Shown piece by piece: positions 13,701 to 21,304 of a DNA stretch of 53,256 nt. Numbering within the stretch: position 1 is the stretch's first letter; each line of letters starts with the position of its first letter. Below the pieces are notes generated by a model. The model did no database searches. It worked only from the letters and a program-made list of their open reading frames with translations, and was not told the origin of the DNA. This DNA comes from an uncultured Porphyromonadaceae bacterium (GTDB lineage Bacteria; Bacteroidota; Bacteroidia; Bacteroidales; Muribaculaceae), in assembly GCA_947575235.1 (NCBI GenBank), contig CANPMT010000011.1:1-53256 (forward strand), in the 5' to 3' direction. Made by a program: the position numbers and the translations under genes.

Positions 13701-14848
13701 TGAGCGGAACGGCTTATGCCGTAAGGGGGATGGAATCCGTCGATACGCAGCACACCGTCACCCTTGGTGCCGATCCAGAGGGCATTATCGCGGTCGACCC
13801 ACATCTTCCTTACAGGATGGGTGAGCTCAGGCGAAAGATTTGCGAGGGGGAAGGTCCGGAAGAGATAACGGTCGCCGAAATATGAGAAAAGTCCCTGACA
13901 GTCAGAGCCTACCCACACCACATCTTGCGTGGGAGAGCTCTCAAGGCAGAACACACCCACGGTGACAGCGGGCAATGACTCGAAAGAATTATCCGACGGA
14001 GAGAGCTTAATCACACCGTCAGGATGGAACGACACGAAGATATCGCCATGCACATCACGCATTATATCGGATATGCTGCCACGTGTGGCGGCGGCCTCCG
14101 AGATATCGGCCACGCGATGCAGTTTACCTTTGGAATCAAGGCGGGAGATCACGTTGTCGGTGGTCACCACAAGTATGTCGTCGCCGTCGATTGTGGCGAA
14201 GCGCACCTTGCTCTCATTGAGTTTCCGTGCTCCTGAGGTGCGGAACCCTTTCCCGTCGGTTGCCGAGAGGGGATAGGAATATGTGGCATTGTCGGTGACT
14301 ATCACCAGGGCATTGTCGCGGCATGCGAAGGCGCGCACCTCCTGAAGATGAAGCCCCGTCTGCATCACAGGCTGGAATTTGGCCTCCGGGGCGTGTGAGT
14401 AGGAATAGACGGTGCCACCCTCGGTAAATACGAAAAGGTTCCCCTCATTGTCATAGGCCACGCGCTCCTGACCCTGAAACTGCGGGAAGAGTATGCTTGA
14501 GCTGCCGTCGCGCTCCACCCGGTTGAGACAGTAGTTGGTCTGCACCCATGTCGAGCCGTCGTTGAGATGACAGATGGCCTCGATTATGTCACCCTCAAGC
14601 CGCAGCCCGGGAAACATCTCCGAGAAGAGACGCACCTTCTGTCCGTCGTAGATATTGACGCCGTCGCAGGTGCCGATCCAGAGAAATCCCTCGGGGTCGA
14701 GTTTCATCGCCAGGATAGCACTGTTGGTAAGACCATCCGCATTCGTGGTGCGCCTCACATTGTAGGCGGCATATGTCTCGCCGGCCGGAAAGAGCCCCGC
14801 CAGCAGTATCATCAGTGAGAGAAGTAGATCGGTCGGTTTAATTTTCAT
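10730..14848 (-). CDS. Hybrid two-component system regulator (HTCS, one-protein sensor kinase and AraC activator)
   Basis: Single-polypeptide glycan sensor of Bacteroidetes. A signal peptide/anchor (1-27) precedes a periplasmic sensor of Reg_prop beta-propeller repeats (blocks such as GFLWIGT, ALWIGTKGDGV, QLWISTNKGLA) and a Y_Y_Y domain (about 680-760). A transmembrane helix follows near 770-792. Then come the HisKA domain with phospho-acceptor His in THEFCTPLTLM (near 829), the ATPase domain (NLISNAFKYTPVGG near 942; NGLGLAICHTMVEML), an alanine/proline linker, the receiver domain (VVVIDDNQEI near 1119; phospho-acceptor Asp of ISDVIMPG near 1161; Lys of IGKPFSF) and a C-terminal AraC-type HTH (about 1270-1365). 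At 1372 aa it is full length. It lies between the GH125 operon and a GH2 gene. HTCS proteins usually control adjacent polysaccharide loci; no SusC/SusD pair is nearby. Confidence 0.95.
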   Translation of the reverse strand: MKIKPTDLLLSLMILLAGLFPAGETYAAYNVRRTTNADGLTNSAILAMKLDPEGFLWIGTCDGVNIYDGQKVRLFSEMFPGLRLEGDIIEAICHLNDGSTWVQTNYCLNRVERDGSSSILFPQFQGQERVAYDNEGNLFVFTEGGTVYSYSHAPEAKFQPVMQTGLHLQEVRAFACRDNALVIVTDNATYSYPLSATDGKGFRTSGARKLNESKVRFATIDGDDILVVTTDNVISRLDSKGKLHRVADISEAAATRGSISDIMRDVHGDIFVSFHPDGVIKLSPSDNSFESLPAVTVGVFCLESSPTQDVVWVGSDCQGLFSYFGDRYLFRTFPLANLSPELTHPVRKMWVDRDNALWIGTKGDGVLRIDGFHPPYGISRSAQRTLFTPANSQLLDYSVFGFADSRRNLMWIAGENGVNYYDYADKRIKSLPGGDRIKFIHGIYEENDTTLWLATIGMGVVKVRIGGTPSAPVLTNFRHYYTDKGSFSSNFFFSLYPAPDGRMLFANRGMGAFEIKGNELKPIEIKNDYGTNTVHDIFAIAETDTTLWLGTGHGLLRITPSSEQLFYGEESGFDNSTIHDMQVGQNGQLWISTNKGLAKFDPVTNEIQTYDKNSGVTVMEYSDGASLHLPGTLMFGGIDGLTIISENPDYQSLDPYNPTLSPRLLNISGKDVAITDYLTVKNGENRLRLSHRQNHFSVTFTAPDYMNASNYTFYYTLDGSNWINNGSNNTITFNEMEYGDYRLDVKYVNRATNTESAPYRLMISVLPPWYLSIWARILYGVIVVGGLAALAVYLYRRQRLRQKEQLETMRRRHKEDLYEEKLKFFTNITHEFCTPLTLMYGPCERLLSYPGSDDYIKKYVGLVQSNTERMNNLIQELIDFRRVETGHKQLKIRIVGVSELCNDIIHSFTDLAERNRIDFRNEVEPGIVWNSDFECIRKTMTNLISNAFKYTPVGGMIRVVAKVRDGKLNLEVYNTGRGIREEDKAKIFNRYSVLDNVEENAVKGLSSRNGLGLAICHTMVEMLNGVIDIESEVGKYAMFIVRLPAMELPAEAKKPVIPVVPSAPAEPVADEKRPRKTKVRKTAPGAAGEDDGAEDNTLQEDIAEAQDNDDKKIPTVVVIDDNQEILTLLAEGLGDYNVKTASSAEEGLAILTNTLPDLIISDVIMPGTDGLELTRQIKGNRHTMHVPLILLSAKNTNEEKVLGIESGADVYIGKPFSFTYLKAVVARLLQSREMLKNYYNTSASAYDYSQGKLVAREDKELLENINDYIDSHMEDTKLSPEQLAAYLGCSLRNLYRRFKEIDVASPNDYIKNRRMKIAAKLLITTNLPVKEILFRIGFSNRSHFYKEFDKVYHMTPLDFRKEHHEKDESLAK

Positions 14849-14875
14849 GGTTAAGTGTGTTCTGAAAATCCAGCG

Positions 14876-14891
14876 GTAAAGTTACGAATAA
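14876..14891 (-). promoter_or_regulatory. Predicted promoter element of the HTCS gene
   Basis: Minus strand TTCGTAACTTTAC, 28 bp before the start codon. TAACTTTA (14884-14877) differs from TAnnTTTG in the last base. The 16-bp plus-strand string gtaaagttacgaataa recurs exactly at 32349-32364 before GH92. Confidence 0.4.
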
Positions 14892-14902
14892 ATTTTCTCA
14901 AA

Positions 14903-14941
14903 AATAGTAAAATCTGTTCAATCTGACCAAATTTTACTATT
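14903..14941. promoter_or_regulatory. Inverted repeat between the HTCS and GH2 genes
   Basis: AATAGTAAAAT (14903-14913) and ATTTTACTATT (14931-14941) form a perfect 11-bp inverted repeat with a 17-bp spacer, centred between the divergent genes. It could be an operator for either one; no T-run suggests a terminator. Confidence 0.45.
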
Positions 14942-15033
14942 AAAAAATTGTGTCGGCACGATTTTACCATTCTCCGTCAGTGCTGTGTACGTTTATGGCA
15001 GAGAAGCGCACACCTTATTTGAGAAAGGTTGAC

Positions 15034-15041
15034 TAACTTTG
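15034..15041 (+). promoter_or_regulatory. Predicted -7 box of the GH2 gene at 15091
   Basis: TAACTTTG followed by C matches the TAnnTTTG consensus and lies 49 bp before the start codon. There is no TTG at 19-21 bp upstream, so the promoter may need an activator. Confidence 0.55.
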
Positions 15042-15090
15042 CCATCGTGAAAATAACGCATCAACCTAACCATAAAAACCAACCGGACAC

Positions 15091-16908
15091 ATGAATCTAT
15101 TATCAAAAATCGGATGCGCGGTGGCACTGCTGTTCTCAGCTATAGGTGCAGGCGCAATGCCACGTGCGGAATACCCGCGCCCTCAATTTGAACGCGCAGA
15201 TTGGCAGAACCTCAACGGAGAGTGGACCTATCAGCTTGACCTCGGCAAGTCAGGCATGAACCGCCGCCTCTTCGACAGCAAGGGGTTCGATGATAAAATC
15301 ACAGTCCCCTTCTGTCCTGAAAGCGAACTCTCAGGTGTAGGCCATAAGGATTTCATCCCCGCAATGTGGTATCACCGCCAGATTCAGATACCGGAATCAT
15401 GGCAGGGTAAACGCACCATGCTTAATTTCGGAGGCGTCGATTTCTTCACAGGCGTATATATAGATGGTAAGCTCGTCGCTCGCCACTGGGGAGGCAACTC
15501 ACCCTTCTCGTGCGATATCACGGAATATGTGAAAGACGGAAAGCCCCACAACCTCGTTGTGCGCGTGGAGGATGACCTCCGCAACGGCACCCAGCCTACC
15601 GGCAAACAGTGTGGCAACTACTTCTCTGAGGGATGTCACTACACACGTACCACCGGCATATGGCAGACCGTATGGATGGAGCCTGTGGCTGACCTCGGCC
15701 TCAAGAGCGTGTATATCGTGCCCGACCTCGATAACAGCCAGTTCATCGTGAAGCCTGATTTCCGTAACCTCCAGGCCGGACAGACTTTTGAGGTGAAGTT
15801 CAAGGATGGCAATAAAGTGGTGGCTTCGGCCAAGCAGGGTTCGTCGCCCGTGCTCAGCATCCCCGTCAAGATCAAGAATGTCAAGACATGGTCGCCTGAG
15901 AATCCTTTCCTCTATGATGTGGAGATGAACGTATACGATAAGGATGGCAAACTTGTGGATAAGGTGAACTCTTACGCCGGAATGCGCAAGATCCACGTTG
16001 AGGGTAACCGTTACTTCCTCAACAACGAGCCTTATTATCTGCGACTGGTCCTCGACCAGGGTTTCTATCCCGACGGCATCTGGACCGCCCCCTCTGACGA
16101 GGCTCTCCGCAACGATATCGAGCTTTCGAAGGCTGCCGGCTTCAACGGCGCACGTCTCCACCAGAAGGTATTCGAGGAGCGTTTCCACTATTGGGCCGAC
16201 AAGTTAGGTTATCTCACCTGGGGTGAGGCTCCGAGCTGGGGTGCAAACCTCAACAATCCCCTCTCAGGCCGCAACTTCCTTCCCGAATGGGAGAGCGTGG
16301 TGGTGCGCGACCGCAACCATCCCTCAATCATAGCCTGGACCCCCTTCAACGAGACCTGGGAGCGTCCTGACAACGACGAGGGTGCCCTTCAGCACGACCG
16401 TATCATCGAGGATGTGTACCGCGTGACAAAAAACCTCGATTACCGTCCTATAAATGATGCCTCAGGCAACTATCACGTCATCACCGACCTCTGGACCGTA
16501 CACACCTACGAGCAGGATCCCGCCCGTCTGGCTGAATGGTTTGTAGTCAAAGATGGCCAGTATCCCTGCCAGGACCGCCGTCGCGACGTAGCTTACAGTG
16601 GCCAGCCCTTCTTCGTGGATGAGTTCGGTGGAATCAAATGGGTTGTAGGGAAGCAGTTTGCCGACAATTCATGGGGTTACGGCGAGGGTCCGCGCACTGA
16701 GGAGGAGTTCTACACTCGCCTTGAGGGTCAGGTGGACGCCATCAACAACGTTGACTACATGTCGGGCTACTGCTACACCCAGCTCACCGACGTAGAGCAG
16801 GAGCAGAACGGCATCTATAATTATGACCGCACACCCAAGTTCGACATGGAGCGCATCAAGGCTATCTTCAGCAAGGTGCCCGCCAAGTTCAACTCAGGTA
16901 AAAAATAA
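15091..16908 (+). CDS. Secreted GH2 family beta-glycosidase (short three-domain type)
   Basis: Glycoside hydrolase family 2, retaining. A signal peptide covers about residues 1-22 (IGAGA-MPRAEYPRP). A sugar-binding domain (RPQFERADWQNLNGEW, MWYHRQIQIP, LNFGGVDFFTGVYIDGK, TGIWQTVWMEP) is followed by an immunoglobulin-like domain (about 215-310) and the TIM barrel. The acid/base is the Glu of WTPFNETWE (near 421) and the nucleophile the Glu of FVDEFGG (near 511). At 605 aa it is the short GH2 type without the LacZ C-terminal domains. Substrate could be beta-galactoside, beta-glucuronide or beta-mannoside; the motifs do not decide. It is divergent from the HTCS gene with about 240 bp of shared upstream DNA, so coregulation is plausible. 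The 280 bp behind it hold no convincing gene before the terminator at 17189. Confidence 0.9.
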   Translation: MNLLSKIGCAVALLFSAIGAGAMPRAEYPRPQFERADWQNLNGEWTYQLDLGKSGMNRRLFDSKGFDDKITVPFCPESELSGVGHKDFIPAMWYHRQIQIPESWQGKRTMLNFGGVDFFTGVYIDGKLVARHWGGNSPFSCDITEYVKDGKPHNLVVRVEDDLRNGTQPTGKQCGNYFSEGCHYTRTTGIWQTVWMEPVADLGLKSVYIVPDLDNSQFIVKPDFRNLQAGQTFEVKFKDGNKVVASAKQGSSPVLSIPVKIKNVKTWSPENPFLYDVEMNVYDKDGKLVDKVNSYAGMRKIHVEGNRYFLNNEPYYLRLVLDQGFYPDGIWTAPSDEALRNDIELSKAAGFNGARLHQKVFEERFHYWADKLGYLTWGEAPSWGANLNNPLSGRNFLPEWESVVVRDRNHPSIIAWTPFNETWERPDNDEGALQHDRIIEDVYRVTKNLDYRPINDASGNYHVITDLWTVHTYEQDPARLAEWFVVKDGQYPCQDRRRDVAYSGQPFFVDEFGGIKWVVGKQFADNSWGYGEGPRTEEEFYTRLEGQVDAINNVDYMSGYCYTQLTDVEQEQNGIYNYDRTPKFDMERIKAIFSKVPAKFNSGKK

Positions 16909-17188
16909 GAAGAAGTAATCAGTTTTTTCAAGGATATATTATTAGGTTATTTAAGATAGGTTATTTTTGATTTCATGGGCCAACGGCCCCTATAGGGAAT
17001 CTTAAGGTAAAAAAGATTGTTATCCGGGTTAATCTGATTATTTCCGCAAACCCAACAAGAAGTTTCATTTTCAATTGATTATTTCTACAAACAGATTTAA
17101 GTATCAGGTATATAAGATTGTTATTTAGGTTTAGAATTATTTGTAGTAAAAAGGTAGATAAGAATTTTTTCATCGGTTAGTTAGTTTG

Positions 17189-17221
17189 AGCGGCCCGGCA
17201 CACACCCGGGCCGCTTTTTTT
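17189..17221 (+). terminator. Intrinsic terminator 280 bp behind the GH2 gene
   Basis: A perfect 10-bp stem (17189-17198 with 17206-17215), 7-nt loop CACACAC, then a T-run. The right part of this hairpin is duplicated beyond the neighbouring ATPase gene at 18549-18573. Confidence 0.85.
17195..17219 (+). repeat. 25-bp direct repeat, left copy
   Basis: Identical to 18549-18573 (both begin CCGGCACACACC and end in CTTTTT). The copies bracket the ATPase gene and its promoter repeats, about 1.35 kb apart. Confidence 0.85.
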
Positions 17222-17240
17222 CACAGCGAGTCCAACATTT

Positions 17241-17320
17241 CCCCTTAAAGGGGACCTTTTTCAGGAAAAAGTTTCCCCTTTAAGAGGACTTTTTTACGAA
17301 AAACCTTCCCCCTTAAGGGG
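17241..17320 (+). repeat. Three tandem promoter repeats with palindromic cores (period 34 bp)
   Basis: CCCCTTAAAGGGG (17241-17253), a degenerate CCCCTTTAAGAGG starting at 17275, and CCCCTTAAGGGG starting at 17309. The repeats carry TTTTT/GAAAAA stretches between the cores. Spacing is 34 bp each time, and the last core ends 9 bp before the -7 box of the ATPase gene. They look like operator sites on one face of the helix. Confidence 0.7.
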
Positions 17321-17328
17321 AAAATCCT

Positions 17329-17336
17329 TATCTTTG
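17329..17336 (+). promoter_or_regulatory. Predicted -7 box of the ATPase gene at 17355
   Basis: TATCTTTG followed by C is a full consensus match 18 bp before the ATG. The -33 region is occupied by the third palindromic repeat rather than a TTG. Confidence 0.6.
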
Positions 17337-17354
17337 CAAGAAAAACAGTAAGAT

Positions 17355-18530
17355 ATGAGTTACGCTATTCTATTGACATATATGGAAGAGGAGCTTCTAC
17401 GTACTCCTACCCGGATGCGACGTTATATGTATGATCGTATATTATGGGAAGACCGCATGATTGGATTGGTAGGGCCGCGAGGGGTTGGGAAATCAACTAT
17501 GGTGAAGCAATACTTGTTGTCTCAACCTGATAGAGATAAGTGGCTATACGTTTCAGCAGACCATTCTTATTTCTCTGACCATTCTATCGCGGAAACGGCA
17601 CGTCAATGGGTAATGTATGGAGGTAAACACATAATTATCGACGAGATCCATAAATATCCCGGCTGGTCTATGGAACTGAAACAGATTTACGATTCGCTGC
17701 CGACCCTGCAAACAATATTTACCGGCAGTTCGGTGTTGGACATCAGCCAAGGAGCAGCTGACCTCAGTCGCCGTGCCCTCATGTTTGAGATGCAAGGCCT
17801 CTCCTTCCGCGAATATCTTATGATGTTTCACGAAATCGACCTACCCGCCTATACGCTCGACGAGATACTGGCCCACAAGGTTGACATGCCTCTGGACATG
17901 CATCCAATTCCACTCTTCAAGGAATATCTGCGACAGGGTTATTATCCCTTCTGTAAACAACCAGGATATGAAATACGCCTGCAACAGGTTATGAATCATA
18001 CAATCGAGGTCGATATTCCACAATTCGCAGGCATGAACGTTGCCACATCACGCAAGCTTAGAAGGTTACTATCTCTGCTTTCCACATCCGCTCCATACAA
18101 ACCGAACATGTCAAATCTCTGCGTGGAACTAAGCGTAAGCAAGAATGATCTCCCGACTTATTTGGTATATCTCGAGAAAGCCGGTATGATCGGACAATTA
18201 AGAGACGAGACAGGAGGACTTCGCAGTCTGGGCAAGGTTGAGAAGATATTTATCGACAATCCTAATCTGGTGTATGCACTTGCCGGAGATAATGCAAATA
18301 TCGGCAGCGTACGTGAAACCTTCTTTTACAACCAGATGCGCGTAATGAACGACATTGTTTCATCGAAAAAAACAGACTTCCTCATCGGCGCACACAGCTT
18401 TGAAGTGGGGGGAGCAAAGAAAGGGACGCGACAACTCGAAGGAGATGCACAAGGAATTGTTGTCAGAGATGACATAGAGTATGGACGGGGACAATTTGTC
18501 CCACTATGGCATTTCGGATTAAACTATTGA
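17355..18530 (+). CDS. AAA-family ATPase of the AAA_14/DUF4143 type
   Basis: Cytoplasmic P-loop ATPase of a family present in many copies in Bacteroidales, with no firmly known function. Walker A is GPRGVGKST (40-48), Walker B HIIIDEIH (near 92-99), followed by a sensor-like TGSSVLDI. The middle region (RALMFEMQGLSFREYL) is typical of the family. The C-terminal DUF4143 part (FIDNPNLVYAL...ETFFYNQM...FEVGGAKKG) keeps only remnants of the PD-(D/E)XK nuclease-like core. The first ATG or the ninth residue could start translation; the first fits the promoter. The gene stands alone, is AT-richer than its GH neighbours, has its own tandem promoter repeats and lies inside a 25-bp direct repeat, which suggests acquisition as a cassette. 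Confidence 0.85.
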   Translation: MSYAILLTYMEEELLRTPTRMRRYMYDRILWEDRMIGLVGPRGVGKSTMVKQYLLSQPDRDKWLYVSADHSYFSDHSIAETARQWVMYGGKHIIIDEIHKYPGWSMELKQIYDSLPTLQTIFTGSSVLDISQGAADLSRRALMFEMQGLSFREYLMMFHEIDLPAYTLDEILAHKVDMPLDMHPIPLFKEYLRQGYYPFCKQPGYEIRLQQVMNHTIEVDIPQFAGMNVATSRKLRRLLSLLSTSAPYKPNMSNLCVELSVSKNDLPTYLVYLEKAGMIGQLRDETGGLRSLGKVEKIFIDNPNLVYALAGDNANIGSVRETFFYNQMRVMNDIVSSKKTDFLIGAHSFEVGGAKKGTRQLEGDAQGIVVRDDIEYGRGQFVPLWHFGLNY

Positions 18531-18548
18531 ACAGCGATTCACATTTTT

Positions 18549-18573
18549 CCGGCACACACCCGGGCCGCTTTTT
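18549..18573 (+). repeat. 25-bp direct repeat, right copy
   Basis: Exact copy of 17195-17219, lacking the left arm of the terminator stem. It begins 18 bp behind the ATPase stop codon. Confidence 0.85.
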
Positions 18574-18672
18574 ATGATGTATCATCCAAGAGTAAAGGGT
18601 AAAATTTGTCATATGCAAAATATATGCAAACAATATTCTGTTGATAATTAGCATTTTTCAACTTTATTTATC

Positions 18673-18680
18673 TATATTTG
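18673..18680 (+). promoter_or_regulatory. Predicted -7 box of the fibronectin/adhesin-like gene
   Basis: TATATTTG followed by C matches TAnnTTTG, with no TTG at the right distance. It predicts a leader of about 85 nt. Confidence 0.5.
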
Positions 18681-18771
18681 CAAAATTATTACGACAACGC
18701 GCAATCACACTCCCTGATTTTAGCTGACGTAATGAGAACGGCATATATTTTTTCACCATATACTAAACCAT

Positions 18772-21216
18772 ATGAAGCAGATTTACCCATTGGCGTTATC
18801 CATGAGCCTTCTGGCTCTGGGCGCAAACGCGGCAGTTCCCTTCAGCAAGGGTGAGACACCCCCTGCGGCGACAAAAAAAATCGACAGGCAGCAGCGTCTC
18901 CGTGCTCCTCAGGAGCAGGTGCTCATTGATGAGGATTTCTCACGGTTCACCGGAGGCACAGAGGATGTGCCGGGTGCCGAGATTGAATATGTGAATGACT
19001 ATCATATCCCTGACGAACTGATGGCCCAGCCCGATTGGACCGGCGGCGGCATCTTCCCTACCGCAGGTTCCATCGCGCTTATGGACAGAACCAACGATGA
19101 GAGACTGGGATTCATCTCCACACCACCCCTCTATCTGGCCGGCACCGCCACACTTACTTTCCGTGCCCGCACGCTCCCGGGTCATTCCGGCGGATCGCTA
19201 TGGATTGCCCTCTGCGACGATTACTATGGGCCTGGAGAGGACTCCGAGGATTTCATACTCACCGATGAATGGACCGAATACACCATGGTGGCCACTCATG
19301 GAGCGGATGATGAACTCTCATACTTCCAGATTCAGGCTGAGAACGGATATGTGCAGCTCGATGATGTGAAAATCTCATTCAAGCGCGACCGTCTCCCGAC
19401 CCCCTTCGCCAACAAAGCACGCAATATCTCGCCCACTGAGTTCGTGGCCAACTGGGAGGATGTCGGAGCCCCGCTATACCGTCTCAACGTGCTTTGCAAG
19501 GCACAACCCGAGAATGTGGTAAGCGGAGAACTTACCGAGTCGTTCGACGGCATTAACGTTAACGCCGATGGTAAGACTATCAATGCGGATAACCCCAATT
19601 ATCCCGAAGGATGGACCTTCGACCTCTCCTCAAACGGCTCTCAGGATGTTACGACTGAGGATGGATGGTTCAATTCCGCCCCCGTTGCCCTGAAGTTTGA
19701 CATGCCGGGCGATGTGATAACATCTCCCGAGACTCCGGAACCGCTTGACATGGTAAGTTTCTGGGTGCGCCCCTCCTCAATGAATGATACTAACGGAACG
19801 CTCTCCATGATACGTGTCGAGATCTTCCACACAATCACCCAAGCGTGGGAAGTAATCGCACACCTCCCTTATTACTGGATGGAGGAAGAGGGTAGTTTCT
19901 ATGTGATTGAGGGTGACGCTTTAGGTGAGGATGCCAACCGTGTGCGCCTCTCTATGATACAGCGCGGCAATCTCGACTTCTTTATCGATGACATAACCTT
20001 GAGCTACTCAACCAAGGGTGTGACGACTAACTACATCAAAGACCTCGATGTGGAGGGTACCGAATACACTGTTTCCGACATCAATCCCGACAACGAGTAT
20101 ACCTACTATGTACAGGCTATTGACGATGACCTGATCTCAGGTATAAGCAATCCGGTATGGGTGGACGGTATCGTCGGACTGAAACCGGAAGTGCTCGAGC
20201 CCACAGACAAGACCGTCAATTCATTCACAGCCAACTGGAACCATCTCGGACATGCCACCGACTACAAGGTTGAGACCAACACCATAATCCGTGCCGACAA
20301 GGATATGCCGGGCACTGTGGTTCTGGAGGAGTCGTTTGACGCTATCCTGAGCGACGGAATGGACTGGGTAACTCCTTACAACTTCGCTGAGCATGGCATG
20401 GCCACCACCGGATGGTGCGCCACACAGCCGACCTGGAAGACAGGTATGGCCGGAACCCAGGGCACTTCCTGGATTGGCGTGGCCGGTCTGGTATACTCCC
20501 CCTATCTCAATCTCTCGTGCAATAATAACGAGGGCTTCAATGTGGAGGCTACCGTAGTGACCACTTCCGATTACTATTATGACCAAGAGGGGAACGCTTA
20601 TCCGGAGGGTGTGTTCGTGATGGTGCTTGACGCATATACCGACAACCGGGCCAAGGCATTCGCCCTTATCGAGACTCCCAAGGCCGGGGAATACACAGCC
20701 TCTGTGACTGTGCCTAATCCTGACAAGGTTGACCTCTCGAACGTAATCGTGGCTTTCATGAGCATGAGCGGCACATCGTTCTTTGTGGATGATGTGAGGA
20801 TTCTGCAGGATATCAAGGCCGGTGAGACTCTCACAGCACCTTATGCCATAAGCTTCACCAACAATACTTCCCAGAGATTTGAGAACCTCACCGAGGCCCG
20901 CGACTATGAATATACCGTGACGGCTTCCGCCTACAAGAACTTTGAGAACTACGTTTCCGAACCCTCTGACAGGATGAACGTGCCCCTCTCCACAGTAGGC
21001 GTCAAGGGTGTCGAGGCATCCGCACAGGGTGTCAGCATCTCTACCGGCAACGGCATTATCAGCGTCACCGCTGACTCTGACACCGCCATAAGCATCATCG
21101 CTGCCAACGGCACAACCGTAGCCGCTTCAAAAGGCTCGCTCAACGCAGCCGTAGAGGCAGGCATCTACGTAGTGAAGGCAGGCGACGTGACACGCAAGAT
21201 CGCCGTAAGGAAGTAA
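18772..21216 (+). CDS. Large secreted protein with choice-of-anchor J and fibronectin III-like domains and a T9SS-like C-terminus
   Basis: Exported surface or secreted protein, function unknown. A signal peptide covers about residues 1-21 (LLALGANA). The chain alternates lectin-like 'choice-of-anchor J'/cleaved-adhesin-type domains (DEDFSRFTGG; ESFDGINVN; EESFDAILSDGMDW with SWIGVAGLVYSPYL and SGTSFFVDDVRIL) with fibronectin III-like segments (ARNISPTEFVANWEDV; VNSFTANWNHLGHATDYKVE; NLTEARDYEYTVTA). The last 65 residues (GIISVTADSDTAISI...GIYVVKAGDVTRKIAVRK) resemble a Por/type IX secretion C-terminal sorting domain. Length is 814 aa. It is monocistronic with its own promoter and terminator. 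Whether a type IX machinery exists cannot be judged from this window. It may bind glycans or peptides outside the cell. Confidence 0.8.
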   Translation: MKQIYPLALSMSLLALGANAAVPFSKGETPPAATKKIDRQQRLRAPQEQVLIDEDFSRFTGGTEDVPGAEIEYVNDYHIPDELMAQPDWTGGGIFPTAGSIALMDRTNDERLGFISTPPLYLAGTATLTFRARTLPGHSGGSLWIALCDDYYGPGEDSEDFILTDEWTEYTMVATHGADDELSYFQIQAENGYVQLDDVKISFKRDRLPTPFANKARNISPTEFVANWEDVGAPLYRLNVLCKAQPENVVSGELTESFDGINVNADGKTINADNPNYPEGWTFDLSSNGSQDVTTEDGWFNSAPVALKFDMPGDVITSPETPEPLDMVSFWVRPSSMNDTNGTLSMIRVEIFHTITQAWEVIAHLPYYWMEEEGSFYVIEGDALGEDANRVRLSMIQRGNLDFFIDDITLSYSTKGVTTNYIKDLDVEGTEYTVSDINPDNEYTYYVQAIDDDLISGISNPVWVDGIVGLKPEVLEPTDKTVNSFTANWNHLGHATDYKVETNTIIRADKDMPGTVVLEESFDAILSDGMDWVTPYNFAEHGMATTGWCATQPTWKTGMAGTQGTSWIGVAGLVYSPYLNLSCNNNEGFNVEATVVTTSDYYYDQEGNAYPEGVFVMVLDAYTDNRAKAFALIETPKAGEYTASVTVPNPDKVDLSNVIVAFMSMSGTSFFVDDVRILQDIKAGETLTAPYAISFTNNTSQRFENLTEARDYEYTVTASAYKNFENYVSEPSDRMNVPLSTVGVKGVEASAQGVSISTGNGIISVTADSDTAISIIAANGTTVAASKGSLNAAVEAGIYVVKAGDVTRKIAVRK

Positions 21217-21246
21217 TGACCCCACACTGATAATATCAATCCACAA

Positions 21247-21280
21247 AAAAGGCCGCAATCCTCAGGGACTGCGGCCTTTT
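21247..21280. terminator. Bidirectional terminator between the adhesin-like gene and carB
   Basis: Stem 21247-21257 paired with 21270-21280, core GGCCGCA/TGCGGCC, 12-nt loop, with A-run on the left and T-run on the right. It can stop both convergent genes. Confidence 0.85.
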
Positions 21281-21304
21281 CTATCGGTAAGTATTGGTTA
21301 TAGC

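Noticed and set aside
16973..17173. 66-codon minus-strand frame behind the GH2 gene
   Set aside because: Low-complexity AT-rich sequence without start-site support.
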